64,000 bases of DNA from Hahellaceae bacterium (GCA_016716085.1 JADJWY010000023.1:248001-312000), one strand, 5' to 3'; shown: positions 9,003 through 18,856, numbered from the stretch's first letter. Made by a program: numbers and translations. The notes: a model not told the origin generated them from the sequence alone.

Positions 9003-10094
9003 TTACCGGGCTCCCTGGGCGAACAGATCCTGCTCTTCGGTCGCCTCGACAACTGAACCCACCGGAGCGAACCCTTTACCCAGCGTCACCATTCTCGCCA
9101 GAGGCGGCAGCCCGGTGACCCAAACCGAGTCTTTATCGGCTCTCACCCGTTCAACCGGCAGCTCGCGCAGGGTGTTCTGTTCATCCACAATCTGAACGCT
9201 TAACTGCCCTTCGGGATTCAACGACAGGTATGCCGGAGACAGGCGATGAGCGAGCACTGAGCCCACATCGACCGACACACTGGCGGTGGCACCCGACAGG
9301 CGCGTACCGCCGGGATTTAAGAAGGCCGCCTCCACCCGATAGGTACGGGTCTCAGCGTCAGCCTCAGCGCCGATGAAGCTCACCTTACCGCGCAGCACCC
9401 GTCCGTCCAGCAAGCGCCCCGTGACCGATTGGCCGAGCGCCACGGATTGAATCGACTGCTGTGGGACACGTACCACCAACTTGAGATGCTGGTCGTCAAT
9501 CAGTCGCAGGAGCGGGCTGCCATTACGGACACTCTCCCCTCCTTCAACCTCCACCGTCTCGACCACACCTGAAAACGGTGCCCGAACCGTGGTAAAGCCA
9601 AGCTGCGTTTCCAGGGTCATTTGCTGCGCTTCGGCTTGCGCTAAATTCGCCTGACGCTCCTTGCGGCTGGTATCTGAGGCCAAGCCCCGGTCAGACAGGG
9701 AGCGGGCCGCAGCCAGCTCCGCCTTCGCCAGCTCAACGGCAGCCTTTGCCGACGCCAGACGGGAGGGCCAGTCTTCCTGATCCATTTCGACCAGCACGGT
9801 TCCTTGCGTCACCCGCGCACCGGCTTTCACCCGGACCTGAGACACGACTGAATCCAGACGCGCCGCAAGAGTCACCGCTTTGTCCGCTTCAACCTGACCT
9901 TCTGCCCGCAGGGCGTGGGCAATGGTTTCGGCTTGTAAGGCGCGATAGGCCACCTTGAGCGGCCCGGCTGTCGCGGAGAGATTTTTCTCGGCCAGCGAGG
10001 TACCCGCCTGGGTCACCGTGCCCGTACTGAACCAGAGGATCAGGCCTACCACCGTACCCACGGCCAACCAATATGAGACTGATGCCTTATTCAT
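9003..10094 (-). CDS. RND efflux periplasmic adaptor (membrane fusion protein)
   Basis: A 363-aa HlyD/AcrA-type adaptor with one N-terminal membrane anchor (WLAVGTVVGLILWFSTG). A biotinyl-lipoyl-like half motif (LRAEGQVEADKAVTLAARLD) leads to RVKAGARVTQGTVLVEMD, then a coiled-coil hairpin at about residues 110-160 rich in Ala/Lys/Glu, the second lipoyl half (LGFTTVRAPFSGVVETVEVEGG), and beta-barrel and membrane-proximal domains. It is the first gene of the operon with the RND permease immediately downstream, so the two should form one pump. Confidence 0.9.
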   Translation of the reverse strand: MNKASVSYWLAVGTVVGLILWFSTGTVTQAGTSLAEKNLSATAGPLKVAYRALQAETIAHALRAEGQVEADKAVTLAARLDSVVSQVRVKAGARVTQGTVLVEMDQEDWPSRLASAKAAVELAKAELAAARSLSDRGLASDTSRKERQANLAQAEAQQMTLETQLGFTTVRAPFSGVVETVEVEGGESVRNGSPLLRLIDDQHLKLVVRVPQQSIQSVALGQSVTGRLLDGRVLRGKVSFIGAEADAETRTYRVEAAFLNPGGTRLSGATASVSVDVGSVLAHRLSPAYLSLNPEGQLSVQIVDEQNTLRELPVERVRADKDSVWVTGLPPLARMVTLGKGFAPVGSVVEATEEQDLFAQGAR

Positions 10095-10165
10095 GGCGAA
10101 ACGACTTCCTTTTTTAAGCCTCTATACATCAAATGAAGGCGCAGGGGCTGCGCCGGTTTCTGCGC

Positions 10166-11107
10166 TTATCGACTGTCTGCCAGCGCGGAGGGCATCGAGA
10201 CCTTGAACGGAAATTCGCCCAGCTTAACACCTGAGGTCGTCTTCACGATCACTTTCCAGTCACCCGTCATACGCCGATCAATGAATTTACTGGACGAGGC
10301 CCGCATCGTTGCCAGGTAGGGTTTGATACGGATCGTCGCGACTTTCTTCCCATTACGCTGCCACTCATGCACCACCGTCGCCCCCTTCAGGTGCTTGAGC
10401 TCGGTGAAGAAAAACACCCGCATAATACCCGATTCATGCAACATCATGTTGGGGCTGATACGGTCTACCGGCTCGTAATCCACCACACCGGTTGCAAACT
10501 GGGCGCGGGTTATACGCTTATCAGCCTTGGACAGATCTAAAATCGCCGCCGTATCATCCTGCGGCAAACGCAGTTCTTTCGGCAGCGAGGTGTCCGGTGT
10601 TTTCAGCGCTGGGATACCGGCCGCCGCGGGAGCGGAAGGCAGCTTCACGACTGCCTGCGCGTTTGCAGCCGGCGTATCGGCCAGCGAGAGTGCGACGGTC
10701 GTGCGCCCCGGCACGGCCGGCTCAGCGGCTTTGGTCGCCGTTTTTTCAGATTTGGCCTCGACAGCCTTTGCAGGGGTCTGCTCCGGCGCCGGGACTGCGG
10801 TTGCCACAGCAACCGTCTTCACCGCCTTATCAGCCTGATCGCTCCTGACGGCATCCGACACCGGGTCAGATGTTTCTGAGACTAACACCTCTGAAGCCTT
10901 TTCTACCGGCACTTCCATGGCCGGCGCCGCTGCTTGCACAGGACTCTCACGGGTATCATCGCCACTGAACAGGGAAACACCGCCCGCCACCAACGCCAAC
11001 ACGACGCTGGCTGCACCGATGATCCGGGGCCAGTGATACTTGGTCACCGTGTTGGGAGCCAACACACTGTTCGCATACTTGTTATGTTTGGATTGCATTT
11101 GCGCCAT
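10166..11107 (-). CDS. DUF2914-domain membrane-anchored protein
   Basis: A 313-aa protein with a short basic cytoplasmic start, one span (IIGAASVVLALVAGGVSLF), a long Ala/Pro/Lys-rich linker at about residues 60-200, and a C-terminal DUF2914 domain. That domain runs from about residue 200 (ITRAQFATGVVDYEPVDRIS) through VFFFTELKHLKG, VVHEWQRNGKKVATIRI and DWKVIVKTTSG. The domain function is unknown; it is usually periplasmic, and the linker would let it cross the periplasm. It is divergent from the GGDEF-EAL gene. Confidence 0.8.
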   Translation of the reverse strand: MAQMQSKHNKYANSVLAPNTVTKYHWPRIIGAASVVLALVAGGVSLFSGDDTRESPVQAAAPAMEVPVEKASEVLVSETSDPVSDAVRSDQADKAVKTVAVATAVPAPEQTPAKAVEAKSEKTATKAAEPAVPGRTTVALSLADTPAANAQAVVKLPSAPAAAGIPALKTPDTSLPKELRLPQDDTAAILDLSKADKRITRAQFATGVVDYEPVDRISPNMMLHESGIMRVFFFTELKHLKGATVVHEWQRNGKKVATIRIKPYLATMRASSSKFIDRRMTGDWKVIVKTTSGVKLGEFPFKVSMPSALADSR

Positions 11108-11296
11108 AAAACGAAAAATCTTTTTGACATGTTAGTGTTTGTAACCACGTCATCCTTGATTTCATTGCACTTTGTTTGTGCCAAGCAGTTACCCATTACA
11201 CATCCTAACACTAGTAACATAGCGCTTCTACTGGTCGCCAGCCATTGTCCGTATGATTTCAATCCAACGAAGCCAGCCCCCAGGAAGCCAGGGAAT

Positions 11297-13207
11297 ATGA
11301 AGCATAACCGACGTCCACCCGCATCCACACCCAACCTGTGTATGGGCATGGTCATTCTTGCGGGTCTGGCAGCGGTCGCGTTTATCGTGTCCCAGAAACA
11401 TTTATTTAATGAAACCGAAATGGTCATCGGGGCGACTTCACTGGCCTTTGCGCTGGTATGCCTGACCCTTCTGCGCCTGAACCGCGAACTCGCGGTACAA
11501 ATGGAAGGTATAAAAAAGCAGGACAAAAAGCTGCGGGATTTTGGTAAAGCCATTATACACAGCCCCTGCGCCGTCATTATTACCGATCATCAAGGTCGCA
11601 TTGACCAGGTCAACCAGCGCTTTTCAGAACTCACGGGCTACAACCCTAAAGAAGTGCGCGGCTGGACCTTCGAGCTACTCAATCCTGGCGAAGGTGAGTT
11701 TGCACCGGAAACCGACCAGATCTGGGTGCGTTCCTTGCTGCAGGATGGCTGGACAGGCGAAATCCTGAGCCGTCGCAAAGACACTGAACTGCACTGGCTG
11801 CATGTTTCGGTGTCCACCGTCAGCGACGATCAGGCACAGACCCAATACATCATTTCCTGCCAGGACATTAACCAGCTCAAGCAGGCCAATCAGCAGATGA
11901 AGCAGATGGCACTCTACGACCCGCTGACAGGACTGGCCAATCGCCGACTGCTCATCGACCGGCTCGAACAGACCATCAAAGCCACCCGTCGCGATCGCAG
12001 CAAGCTGGCGCTGATGTTTCTGGATCTGGACCAGTTCAAACGCATCAACGATACGCTCGGGCATGATGCCGGCGACCTGCTGCTGAAGACCGTCGCTGAA
12101 CGCCTGCGCCTGTGCGTGCGTGAAAAAGACACCGTATCCCGTCTGGGCGGTGACGAATTTACGATTCTGTTAACCGACATCGAAGACACGCTGGCTGCAA
12201 CCCATGTCGCCAACCAGATACTTAAGGTATTGAAAGAGCCCATCATGCTTGGCCAGCACGAAGTCATTATTTCTACCAGCATTGGCATCACGCTGGCGCC
12301 CGATGATGGCACCACCACGGAAACACTGATGAAAAACGCTGACCTGGCCCTCTATCGTGCCAAGGAGCGCGGGCGCGACTGTCACCAGTACTTCACCGAA
12401 GAACTCAACGCCAAGGCGCTCAAGCAACTTATCCTGGAGCAGGAACTGCGCCATGCACTGAATTTTGAAGAGTTCACGCTGCACTTCCAGCCGCAGGTTG
12501 CGCTCGGTTCGCAGGCGCTGGTGTCTGTCGAAGCCTTGCTGCGCTGGCAACACCCGCGTCGCGGGCTGGTGATGCCTAACGACTTTGTGCATATTGCAGA
12601 AGAATCCGGGCTGATTATCCCCATCGGTAAATGGGTGCTGCGCAATGCCTGCCTGCAAATAAAAATGTTGCATGACCTCACGGGCGAGAAGCCGCGCGTG
12701 GCGGTCAATCTCTCAGCGCGACAGTTTGAAGACAAAGGACTGATTCCCTACATCAATGATGTACTCACGGAAACGGGTCTGGACCCCTCCTGCCTTGAAC
12801 TGGAGGTAACCGAAAGCATGCTGATGGGCGACATTGATAGCGTGATTGAGCGACTGGAGCACCTCAAATCCACCGGGGTCACCATCACCATCGATGATTT
12901 TGGAACAGGTTATTCGTCGCTGAGCTACCTGAAACGTCTGCCGGTGAATAACCTCAAAGTCGACCGCCAGTTTGTACGCGATATTCCAGACGATCTGAAC
13001 GACATGGAAATTACCTCGGCCGTCATTGCCGTCGCCCACAAACTCAACTTAAAAGTGGTCGCAGAAGGCGTTGAGGATGAAGATCAGCGCGATTTCCTGA
13101 TGATCAACAAATGTGACTATGCCCAGGGCTACCTGTTCAGTCGCCCCATGAGCATGGAAGCCCTGTATCCTTTCATGCAACGCGAACCCAAACGCAAAAT
13201 TGCCTGA
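11297..13207 (+). CDS. PAS-GGDEF-EAL cyclic-di-GMP signalling protein
   Basis: A 636-aa inner-membrane protein. Two N-terminal spans (MVILAGLAAVAFIVS and a second near residue 45) precede a PAS domain at about 85-200 (ITDHQGRIDQVNQRFSELTG). The GGDEF domain has an intact LGGDEF motif at about residue 283. The EAL domain has EALLRW at about 411 and downstream IDDFGTGYSSLSYL and VAEGVEDEDQ motifs. Both catalytic signatures look intact, so it could make and degrade c-di-GMP. I chose the ATG at 11297, directly before the membrane segment; the frame is open further upstream but overlaps the divergent gene. Confidence 0.9.
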   Translation: MKHNRRPPASTPNLCMGMVILAGLAAVAFIVSQKHLFNETEMVIGATSLAFALVCLTLLRLNRELAVQMEGIKKQDKKLRDFGKAIIHSPCAVIITDHQGRIDQVNQRFSELTGYNPKEVRGWTFELLNPGEGEFAPETDQIWVRSLLQDGWTGEILSRRKDTELHWLHVSVSTVSDDQAQTQYIISCQDINQLKQANQQMKQMALYDPLTGLANRRLLIDRLEQTIKATRRDRSKLALMFLDLDQFKRINDTLGHDAGDLLLKTVAERLRLCVREKDTVSRLGGDEFTILLTDIEDTLAATHVANQILKVLKEPIMLGQHEVIISTSIGITLAPDDGTTTETLMKNADLALYRAKERGRDCHQYFTEELNAKALKQLILEQELRHALNFEEFTLHFQPQVALGSQALVSVEALLRWQHPRRGLVMPNDFVHIAEESGLIIPIGKWVLRNACLQIKMLHDLTGEKPRVAVNLSARQFEDKGLIPYINDVLTETGLDPSCLELEVTESMLMGDIDSVIERLEHLKSTGVTITIDDFGTGYSSLSYLKRLPVNNLKVDRQFVRDIPDDLNDMEITSAVIAVAHKLNLKVVAEGVEDEDQRDFLMINKCDYAQGYLFSRPMSMEALYPFMQREPKRKIA

Positions 13208-13347
13208 TCGAACCGCATCGAAAACCCTGAAGACGAACAGCGAAGCGCATCACACGCTTACACATTGTTACTTATTGAAACATAAACCGGGTTCACACAT
13301 ACTCTTGTCGAACTGTCCTATAATGGGACACCTTATTAACAGACAGG

Positions 13348-13893
13348 ATGTTGAAGATGCTGTTGATTGCTCATCTGGGGCTCATTGCCCTGGCAGGATT
13401 GTTAATTACCTTATTCTACGCGGTGGCAAATCAGTACCGCCGCGAGGGTAATCGCTACGTGCGTGGTGCCGTAACGATGGAAACCACGGCTGTCAGCTCA
13501 CAGGCCGACCTTAAGGCTCAGATACACCTGTTCTGGGCTGCACAAATGCTCGAACTACGTTTGAAGGGCTTCGAAAAAGAGCGCCTTGAGCACCCATCGA
13601 TACTCAAAGAAGCACGCAAGTACCTTGAAGGCGTTTGCGACAGCGTTGCCGATCACCACGACCTGGCCACCTGGCACCGCTCCGAATTACGTGACAGCCT
13701 GCTGGCCCGCTACCTGACCAAGTGCACGCACGACAGCCTCAAACAAATAAGGCTCCACACCACCCCCGCCCAGCCCACCGATCAAAGCTATCAGATTGGC
13801 TACGAGGGGGGCAGCGATTGGGTTCGCACCCGCCGGTTCAGCAGCGGCACCAGCTTACTCAGCGCCGTCAATCAATGGGGCTTTATCGGCTGA
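13348..13893 (+). CDS. Hypothetical membrane-anchored protein
   Basis: I do not recognise a family. The 181-aa product starts with one hydrophobic span (LLIAHLGLIALAGLLITLFYAV) followed by a basic Arg-rich stretch, then a soluble, mainly helical body with two Cys (VCDSVAD, LTKCTHD). An AACAGACAGGATG stretch gives a plausible ribosome site and start. It follows the GGDEF-EAL gene by 140 bp and converges with the hotdog thioesterase gene. Confidence 0.65.
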   Translation: MLKMLLIAHLGLIALAGLLITLFYAVANQYRREGNRYVRGAVTMETTAVSSQADLKAQIHLFWAAQMLELRLKGFEKERLEHPSILKEARKYLEGVCDSVADHHDLATWHRSELRDSLLARYLTKCTHDSLKQIRLHTTPAQPTDQSYQIGYEGGSDWVRTRRFSSGTSLLSAVNQWGFIG

Positions 13894-13903
13894 TACGTCA
13901 AAT

Positions 13904-14452
13904 TCAGCTGAGATTGCTCTTCAGGCGCACCTGGTAGTGCGCCTCAGAGCGCGCCACGACTTCATCCCGATCATCGCGCAACGAGCCCCGCAGCGTAAAC
14001 TCTGCCTTTCCACTCGCGTTGACCGCTTCAAGGATGGCATCCCGTTCCGCCGAAGACAGCGCAAAGGCCACCGTTACATCCGAGCGCGCGGGCTTCAGGT
14101 AGGTCATCTCCAATGACTTCAGAATGGGAACATAGGCAGGACCAAAATCGAAAATGGTCATCACCCCTCCTGGAATTTCGGCCAGGGTAAACAGCGCCCC
14201 AGCATACATCGTCCCCATATGATTGCGATTTCCTTTCAACGGTATCCGTGCGCGTAAATACCCCTCACCGATCACTTCGACGGTAAATCCGGCCCGCCCC
14301 GCAAACGGAATGGCCAGATGGACCAGGGCATTTACCGGCTTCAAGGCACTGTGCCGCAACACTTTCTGCAAGCGGGAATCCCCCGCATGTTCAGCCGGCG
14401 CCGAACGCGCCAGACGCGAAATCAGCCCTGTCAACTGATCACTCAAAGACAT
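13904..14452 (-). CDS. Hotdog-fold thioesterase-like protein (DUF4442/YiiD C-terminal type)
   Basis: A 182-aa cytosolic protein whose central block GNRNHMGTMYAGALFTLAEIPGG matches the hotdog helix region of DUF4442/PaaI-like thioesterases. The following YLKPARSDVTVAFAL and AEFTLRGSLRDDRDEVVARSEAHYQVR are the remaining sheet strands. Such proteins hydrolyse acyl-CoA or similar thioesters; the substrate is unknown here. It is divergent from uvrY, with 119 bp between them. Confidence 0.75.
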   Translation of the reverse strand: MSLSDQLTGLISRLARSAPAEHAGDSRLQKVLRHSALKPVNALVHLAIPFAGRAGFTVEVIGEGYLRARIPLKGNRNHMGTMYAGALFTLAEIPGGVMTIFDFGPAYVPILKSLEMTYLKPARSDVTVAFALSSAERDAILEAVNASGKAEFTLRGSLRDDRDEVVARSEAHYQVRLKSNLS

Positions 14453-14571
14453 CCTACCCTCCTACCTGTTTACGAGAGTCTCCCGTATCATTATTATCGA
14501 CACTCAAATCAATGTCTTGTGCAAATAATAGATGACAGGGAAGGTCAAACCAATGATTCAAGAGGTGGGTT

Positions 14572-15222
14572 TTGATTCGCGTTCTTATTGTTGACGACCA
14601 CGACCTGGTCCGCGCCGGCCTTTCGCGCATGCTGCGGGACGAACAGGGTATCGCGGTCGTGGGTGAAGCCAGCAGCGGTGAGGATGCCATCGAGCAGGTT
14701 CGCAAAGGGCCTGTTGATGTCATTCTGATGGATATTCGCATGCCCGGCATTGGCGGTATCGAGGCCATGCGACGGATTCACCGCATCGACGAAAGCATTA
14801 AAGTCATCGCCGTCACCGCGTGTGATGACGATCCTTTTCCTTCGCGCCTGATGCGAGCCGGCGCATCTGCATTCGTGACCAAGGGCGCTGATCTGGCCGA
14901 AATGCTGCGCGCCATTCGTGTGGTCGCAGCAGGACAACGCTATATCAGCCCGGAAATCGCTCAAAAAATGGCCCTACGCCCCTTCGATGCGCCGGATGAC
15001 GATGTCTTCAAACAGCTCTCTGAACGGGAAATGCAGATCGCCCTGATGATCGTGGGATGCCAGAAGGTGCAGGATATCTCTGACAAGCTGTGTCTGAGCC
15101 CGAAAACAGTCAATACCTATCGCTACCGGATTTTCGAAAAACTTAGCATCACCAGTGACGTCGAATTGACCCTGCTGGCGATTCGCCACGGCATGCTGGA
15201 CGCTAAACAGCTTGGTGGATGA
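14572..15222 (+). CDS. uvrY: UvrY/GacA-type response regulator
   Basis: A 216-aa two-component regulator with a receiver domain (VDDHDLVRAGLSRML; phospho-acceptor Asp in VILMDIRMPG) and a C-terminal LuxR-type HTH (LSEREMQIALMIVGCQKVQDISDKLCLSPKTVNTYRYRIFEKL). GacA/UvrY proteins respond to GacS/BarA and switch on CsrB-type small RNAs. The start is a TTG preceded by AGAGGTGG. The position directly upstream of and overlapping uvrC is the classic gammaproteobacterial arrangement and supports the specific name. Confidence 0.9.
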   Translation: MIRVLIVDDHDLVRAGLSRMLRDEQGIAVVGEASSGEDAIEQVRKGPVDVILMDIRMPGIGGIEAMRRIHRIDESIKVIAVTACDDDPFPSRLMRAGASAFVTKGADLAEMLRAIRVVAAGQRYISPEIAQKMALRPFDAPDDDVFKQLSEREMQIALMIVGCQKVQDISDKLCLSPKTVNTYRYRIFEKLSITSDVELTLLAIRHGMLDAKQLGG

Positions 15223-17047
15223 GTCTTCCTTTGACGCAGGCGCCTTTCTAAAGCGCCTGACCACCCGGCCCGGCATCTACCGGATGCTGGATCGGAATGG
15301 CGGCATTCTCTACGTCGGCAAGGCCAAGAATCTCAAGAACCGTGTCAGCAGCTATTTCCGCAGTCAGCAGCTACCGGTTAAGACTCAGGCCCTGGTCAGC
15401 AAAATTCAACGTATCGAGGTGACGGTCACCCCCAGCGAAGCAGAAGCCCTACTGCTGGAACAAAGCCTGATCAAAAGCGAGCGACCGCCGTATAATATTC
15501 TGCTGCGGGACGACAAATCCTACCCCTATATCTTTCGCTCCGGCCATGACGACTACCCCTCCCTGACCTTTCGCCGCGCCCGCCAGCGCAAAAAAGGTAA
15601 AGGTCAGTTTTTTGGGCCATACACCAGCTCCGCAGCGGTGCGCGAAGCACTGAACTTTCTGCAGAAAACCTTCCGCATCCGCCAATGTGATGACAGCTTC
15701 TACAGCAATCGTTCGCGGCCCTGCCTTCAGCACCAGATTGGACGCTGCAGCGCCCCTTGCGTCGGCCTGATTTCTCCCGAAGCCTATCAGGACGATATGC
15801 GCCATGCCGAGCTATTTCTGGAGGGAAAAAAGCCGGATCTGATTCAAAGCCTGATCCGTGACATGGAAACCGCTGCGGCCGATCTTCAGTTCGAGCGCGC
15901 GGCCACCCTGCGGGATCAGATTGCCGCCCTGCGTCAGGTGCAGTCTCAGCAGACCATTGAAGGGGTCGAACGGGATATCGATGTGTTTGCCCTGGCCGCC
16001 GAAGCGGGCGAAATTTTCATCCATGGCTTGTTTATTCGGGAAGGCAACATCACTGGCACCAAGACTTTTCACTTTACCGAAACACTGGAAGGGTCCCCGG
16101 CTGAGGCACTTTCCGCGTTTCTCGGCCAATTCTATCTCGGCGGACACACCCTGCATGGCTTTCCGCAAGAAGTCATCGTGTCAGACACTCAGGAAGATCT
16201 CGACAGCCTTCGGGAAGCCCTGTTCGCCAGTCAGCAACGCCGCATTCGCTTCAGCGCCCAGGTCCGCTCGGATCGCGCTGACTGGCTTAAAATTGCCCGC
16301 ACCAATGCCCAGCAGGCCCTGCGCAGCCACCTGCAGACCGAAGATGCGCAACACACACGATGGACCGCCTTGTGCACAGCTTTGCAGCGTGAAAGCCTGA
16401 ACCGGGCAGAATGTTTCGACATCAGCCATACCCAGGGGGAAGCGACCGTGGCCTCCTGCGTCGCCTTCGATGCGACCGGCGCACGCAAAGATCTCTACCG
16501 TCGCTTCAATATTCAGGGCATTACCGGCGGCGACGACTATGCCGCAATGGAACAGGCCTTAACCCGGCATTACAGCCGCCTGAGGGATTCTGAACTCGGG
16601 CTGCCGGACCTGGTACTGATCGACGGAGGGCTCGGGCAATTGGGGGTGGCGGAAGCCGTCTTTAAGCAACTCGACATCAGTCCCGTCCGACTCATTGGCG
16701 TTGCCAAAGGCGTCACTCGCAAAGCTGGCTTTGAAACTCTGATTAGAGGCGGCGACCATTCAGTGATACACTTGCCTCCAGACGCCGCCGCACTTCATTT
16801 GATTCAGCATGTCAGGGATGAGGCTCACCGTTTTGCCATTACCGGCCACCGCCAGCAACGCAACGCCAAACGCTCGCAATCGGTGCTGGAGACCATCACG
16901 GGCATCGGCCCGAAACGGCGCCGGGAAATCCTGAATTACTTTGGCAGCCTGAAAGCACTGGAGCGGGCCAGTATTGACGATATTAAACGGGTGCCAGGGC
17001 TGAGCGATGCCCTGGCCGAAACGATTTACGCAGCGCTCCATGAATAA
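15212..17047 (+). CDS. uvrC: UvrABC excinuclease subunit C
   Basis: This nuclease makes both incisions in nucleotide excision repair with UvrB. Its 611 aa nearly match the E. coli length of 610. Seen: N-terminal GIY-YIG domain (RPGIYRMLDRNGGILYVGKAKNLKNRV), Cys-rich region (SRPCLQHQIGRCSAPCVGL), UVR/UvrB-binding segment at about 200-235 (LQFERAATLRDQIAAL), C-terminal RNase H-like nuclease (ECFDISHTQGEATVAS, LVLIDGGLGQ), and tandem HhH motifs at the end. Start is TTG 15212 or GTG 15215, either way overlapping the uvrY stop by about 10 bp. Confidence 0.95.
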   Translation: MVDESSFDAGAFLKRLTTRPGIYRMLDRNGGILYVGKAKNLKNRVSSYFRSQQLPVKTQALVSKIQRIEVTVTPSEAEALLLEQSLIKSERPPYNILLRDDKSYPYIFRSGHDDYPSLTFRRARQRKKGKGQFFGPYTSSAAVREALNFLQKTFRIRQCDDSFYSNRSRPCLQHQIGRCSAPCVGLISPEAYQDDMRHAELFLEGKKPDLIQSLIRDMETAAADLQFERAATLRDQIAALRQVQSQQTIEGVERDIDVFALAAEAGEIFIHGLFIREGNITGTKTFHFTETLEGSPAEALSAFLGQFYLGGHTLHGFPQEVIVSDTQEDLDSLREALFASQQRRIRFSAQVRSDRADWLKIARTNAQQALRSHLQTEDAQHTRWTALCTALQRESLNRAECFDISHTQGEATVASCVAFDATGARKDLYRRFNIQGITGGDDYAAMEQALTRHYSRLRDSELGLPDLVLIDGGLGQLGVAEAVFKQLDISPVRLIGVAKGVTRKAGFETLIRGGDHSVIHLPPDAAALHLIQHVRDEAHRFAITGHRQQRNAKRSQSVLETITGIGPKRRREILNYFGSLKALERASIDDIKRVPGLSDALAETIYAALHE

Positions 17048-17056
17048 GGATTGCCC

Positions 17057-17611
17057 ATGCTGATAAACCTGCCTAACTTGCTCACCCTATCCCGGGTGGT
17101 CCTGATTCCGGTGATCGTCTTTGTTTATTACCTGGTGAAACCAACGGACTATGGTCATTTTCTGGCCGCCGTTATTTTTGCGCTGGCCAGTGCCACGGAT
17201 TGGCTGGACGGCTACCTGGCCCGCAAGCTTAATCAAATGACCCCGCTGGGCGCCTTTCTTGACCCCGTTGCAGACAAAGTCATCGTTGCTGTCGCGCTGG
17301 CCATGCTGGTAGAAACTTACGCTGATCCGCTACTCACTGTCCCTGCCATGGTCATTATCGGCCGGGAGATCGTCATCTCGGCCTTACGCGAATGGATGGC
17401 TGAAATGGGCAAACGCGCCAGTGTCGCCGTGAGCTTCCTCGGCAAGGTAAAAACCACCTGCCAGATGATCTCCATCACCGGCCTGCTGGCTTTTAGTCTC
17501 GGCACACCGCTGGCCTATGCGTCGCTTACCCTGCTCTACGTCGCAGCTGTGCTGACCTTATGGTCGATGGTGATTTACATCCGTGCCGCCTGGCCCGAAT
17601 TGCGCGGCTAA
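17057..17611 (+). CDS. pgsA: CDP-diacylglycerol-glycerol-3-phosphate phosphatidyltransferase
   Basis: This inner-membrane enzyme makes phosphatidylglycerophosphate, the committed step to phosphatidylglycerol and cardiolipin. The CDP-alcohol phosphotransferase signature DG-x2-AR-x8-G-x3-D-x3-D is seen in WLDGYLARKLNQMTPLG followed by AFLDPVADK. About 184 aa with several spans, the usual length. I chose the ATG at 17057, six bases after AAGGA, over the TTG two codons earlier. It sits 9 bp after uvrC, as in E. coli. Confidence 0.93.
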   Translation: MLINLPNLLTLSRVVLIPVIVFVYYLVKPTDYGHFLAAVIFALASATDWLDGYLARKLNQMTPLGAFLDPVADKVIVAVALAMLVETYADPLLTVPAMVIIGREIVISALREWMAEMGKRASVAVSFLGKVKTTCQMISITGLLAFSLGTPLAYASLTLLYVAAVLTLWSMVIYIRAAWPELRG

Positions 17612-17628
17612 CCGCAACGGTACGGGCT

Positions 17629-17979
17629 ATGTTTTCAGTACTCGCCGGCATTTTTCTGATTACGCTGGGATGGATCGCTTCTTTCGTCTGGCGGGGCCTG
17701 CAATTGCGAAAACTGGTCGAGTCCGGCGTACCAACACAAGGCACCGTTGAGCGTATCTGGTCTTATAGCGGTGCGGCCAGCGTACGCAATTTCCGGCTGC
17801 GCTATGCCTTCCATGCACCGGATGGTCAACGCTACAGCCCGGCCATCTCAATTACCGCAGGCGAAAAAACGCACTATCGCGAAGGTCAGTCGGTTGAGAT
17901 CATCTACTTACCCGAAAAACCCGGCGTCAACGCGCTTTCCACGCTGGTAGATCAGGCGCGCCAGGCACTCAACAAGTAA
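17629..17979 (+). CDS. DUF3592-domain membrane protein
   Basis: A 116-aa protein starting with one span (MFSVLAGIFLITLGWIASFVW), then a DUF3592 beta-rich domain: GVPTQGTVERIWSYSGAASV, FRLRYAFHAPDGQRYSP, and YREGQSVEIIYLPEKPGVN. The domain's function is unknown; the pattern EGQSVEIIYLPEKP is the family hallmark. The gene lies 17 bp after pgsA and is probably cotranscribed. Confidence 0.75.
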   Translation: MFSVLAGIFLITLGWIASFVWRGLQLRKLVESGVPTQGTVERIWSYSGAASVRNFRLRYAFHAPDGQRYSPAISITAGEKTHYREGQSVEIIYLPEKPGVNALSTLVDQARQALNK

Positions 17980-18052
17980 CCACCGTAACAAAATTAAATT
18001 TCATTTGACTGTTTTTTGCACTAACCTACCCTTAGTTAATCTGGAGGTGGCT

Positions 18053-18856
18053 ATGATCAACGTCAATTCCCCCGGCATCTCGCGGGACTCCGGCACCACC
18101 CGTGCGCTGGAAACCAACCTCGAACGGCTCAGCAGCGGCAAGCGCATCAACAGCGCCAAAGATGATGCGGCAGGATTGGCGGCTGCCAGCCAGTTTACAC
18201 GCCAGATTGACGGCCTCGGCGTGGCGATCCGCAATGCCGGAGACGGGATCTCCTATACCCAGGTTGGCAGTGGTGGGCTGGAGAACCTTCGTAACGACTA
18301 TAGTCGCATCCGCGAACTGGCGGTACAGGCCGCTAACGGCACCCTCAACAGCTCTGATCGCAAAGCCCTGCAGGAAGAAGCCAACCAGCTGATGGGCAAT
18401 ATCCGCAGCACCCTGGATAACACGAATTTTAACGGGCAGTCGCTGTTTAAATCGGATGAATCGGTCGACTTCCAAACCGGCGCGGAAGCCGGACAGAAGG
18501 TCACACTCAGCACCGGCAACCTGAGTAAAACGCTGGAGGACAAAGGCGCCTTAAGCCTGAACCTCAGCGACCCCAAATCCGCGTCTGCCGCGCTCTCCAC
18601 CATAGATGAGGGTCTTCAGGCCATCAACGAAACCGATTCCAGCTTCGGCGCTTTCGCCAATCGCCTGGAATCGTCCATCGCCCAACTGGAAAACCAGCGC
18701 GAAGCCAGTGCTACAGCCCGCAGCCGGATTGAAGATGCGGATGTTGCGAAGGAAGCCTCTAGCCTGATCGCCAACCGGATTCGGGATCAAATCGGCATTG
18801 CGGTGCAAGCGCAGGCTAATACGCAATCACGTTACGTATTAAGTCTGTTAAGTTAG
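18053..18856 (+). CDS. Short flagellin-like protein
   Basis: A 267-aa flagellin with the conserved N-terminal D0/D1 region (LERLSSGKRINSAKDDAAGLAAASQFTRQ) and C-terminal D1/D0 region (ENQREASATARSRIEDADVAKEASSL, ending ANTQSRYVLSLLS). The middle is short, so the surface-exposed D2/D3 domains are essentially missing. The ATG at 18053 follows GGAGGTGGCT, a strong ribosome site. No other flagellar genes are nearby, so this is an isolated or accessory filament gene between pgsA and the tRNA genes. Confidence 0.88.
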   Translation: MINVNSPGISRDSGTTRALETNLERLSSGKRINSAKDDAAGLAAASQFTRQIDGLGVAIRNAGDGISYTQVGSGGLENLRNDYSRIRELAVQAANGTLNSSDRKALQEEANQLMGNIRSTLDNTNFNGQSLFKSDESVDFQTGAEAGQKVTLSTGNLSKTLEDKGALSLNLSDPKSASAALSTIDEGLQAINETDSSFGAFANRLESSIAQLENQREASATARSRIEDADVAKEASSLIANRIRDQIGIAVQAQANTQSRYVLSLLS

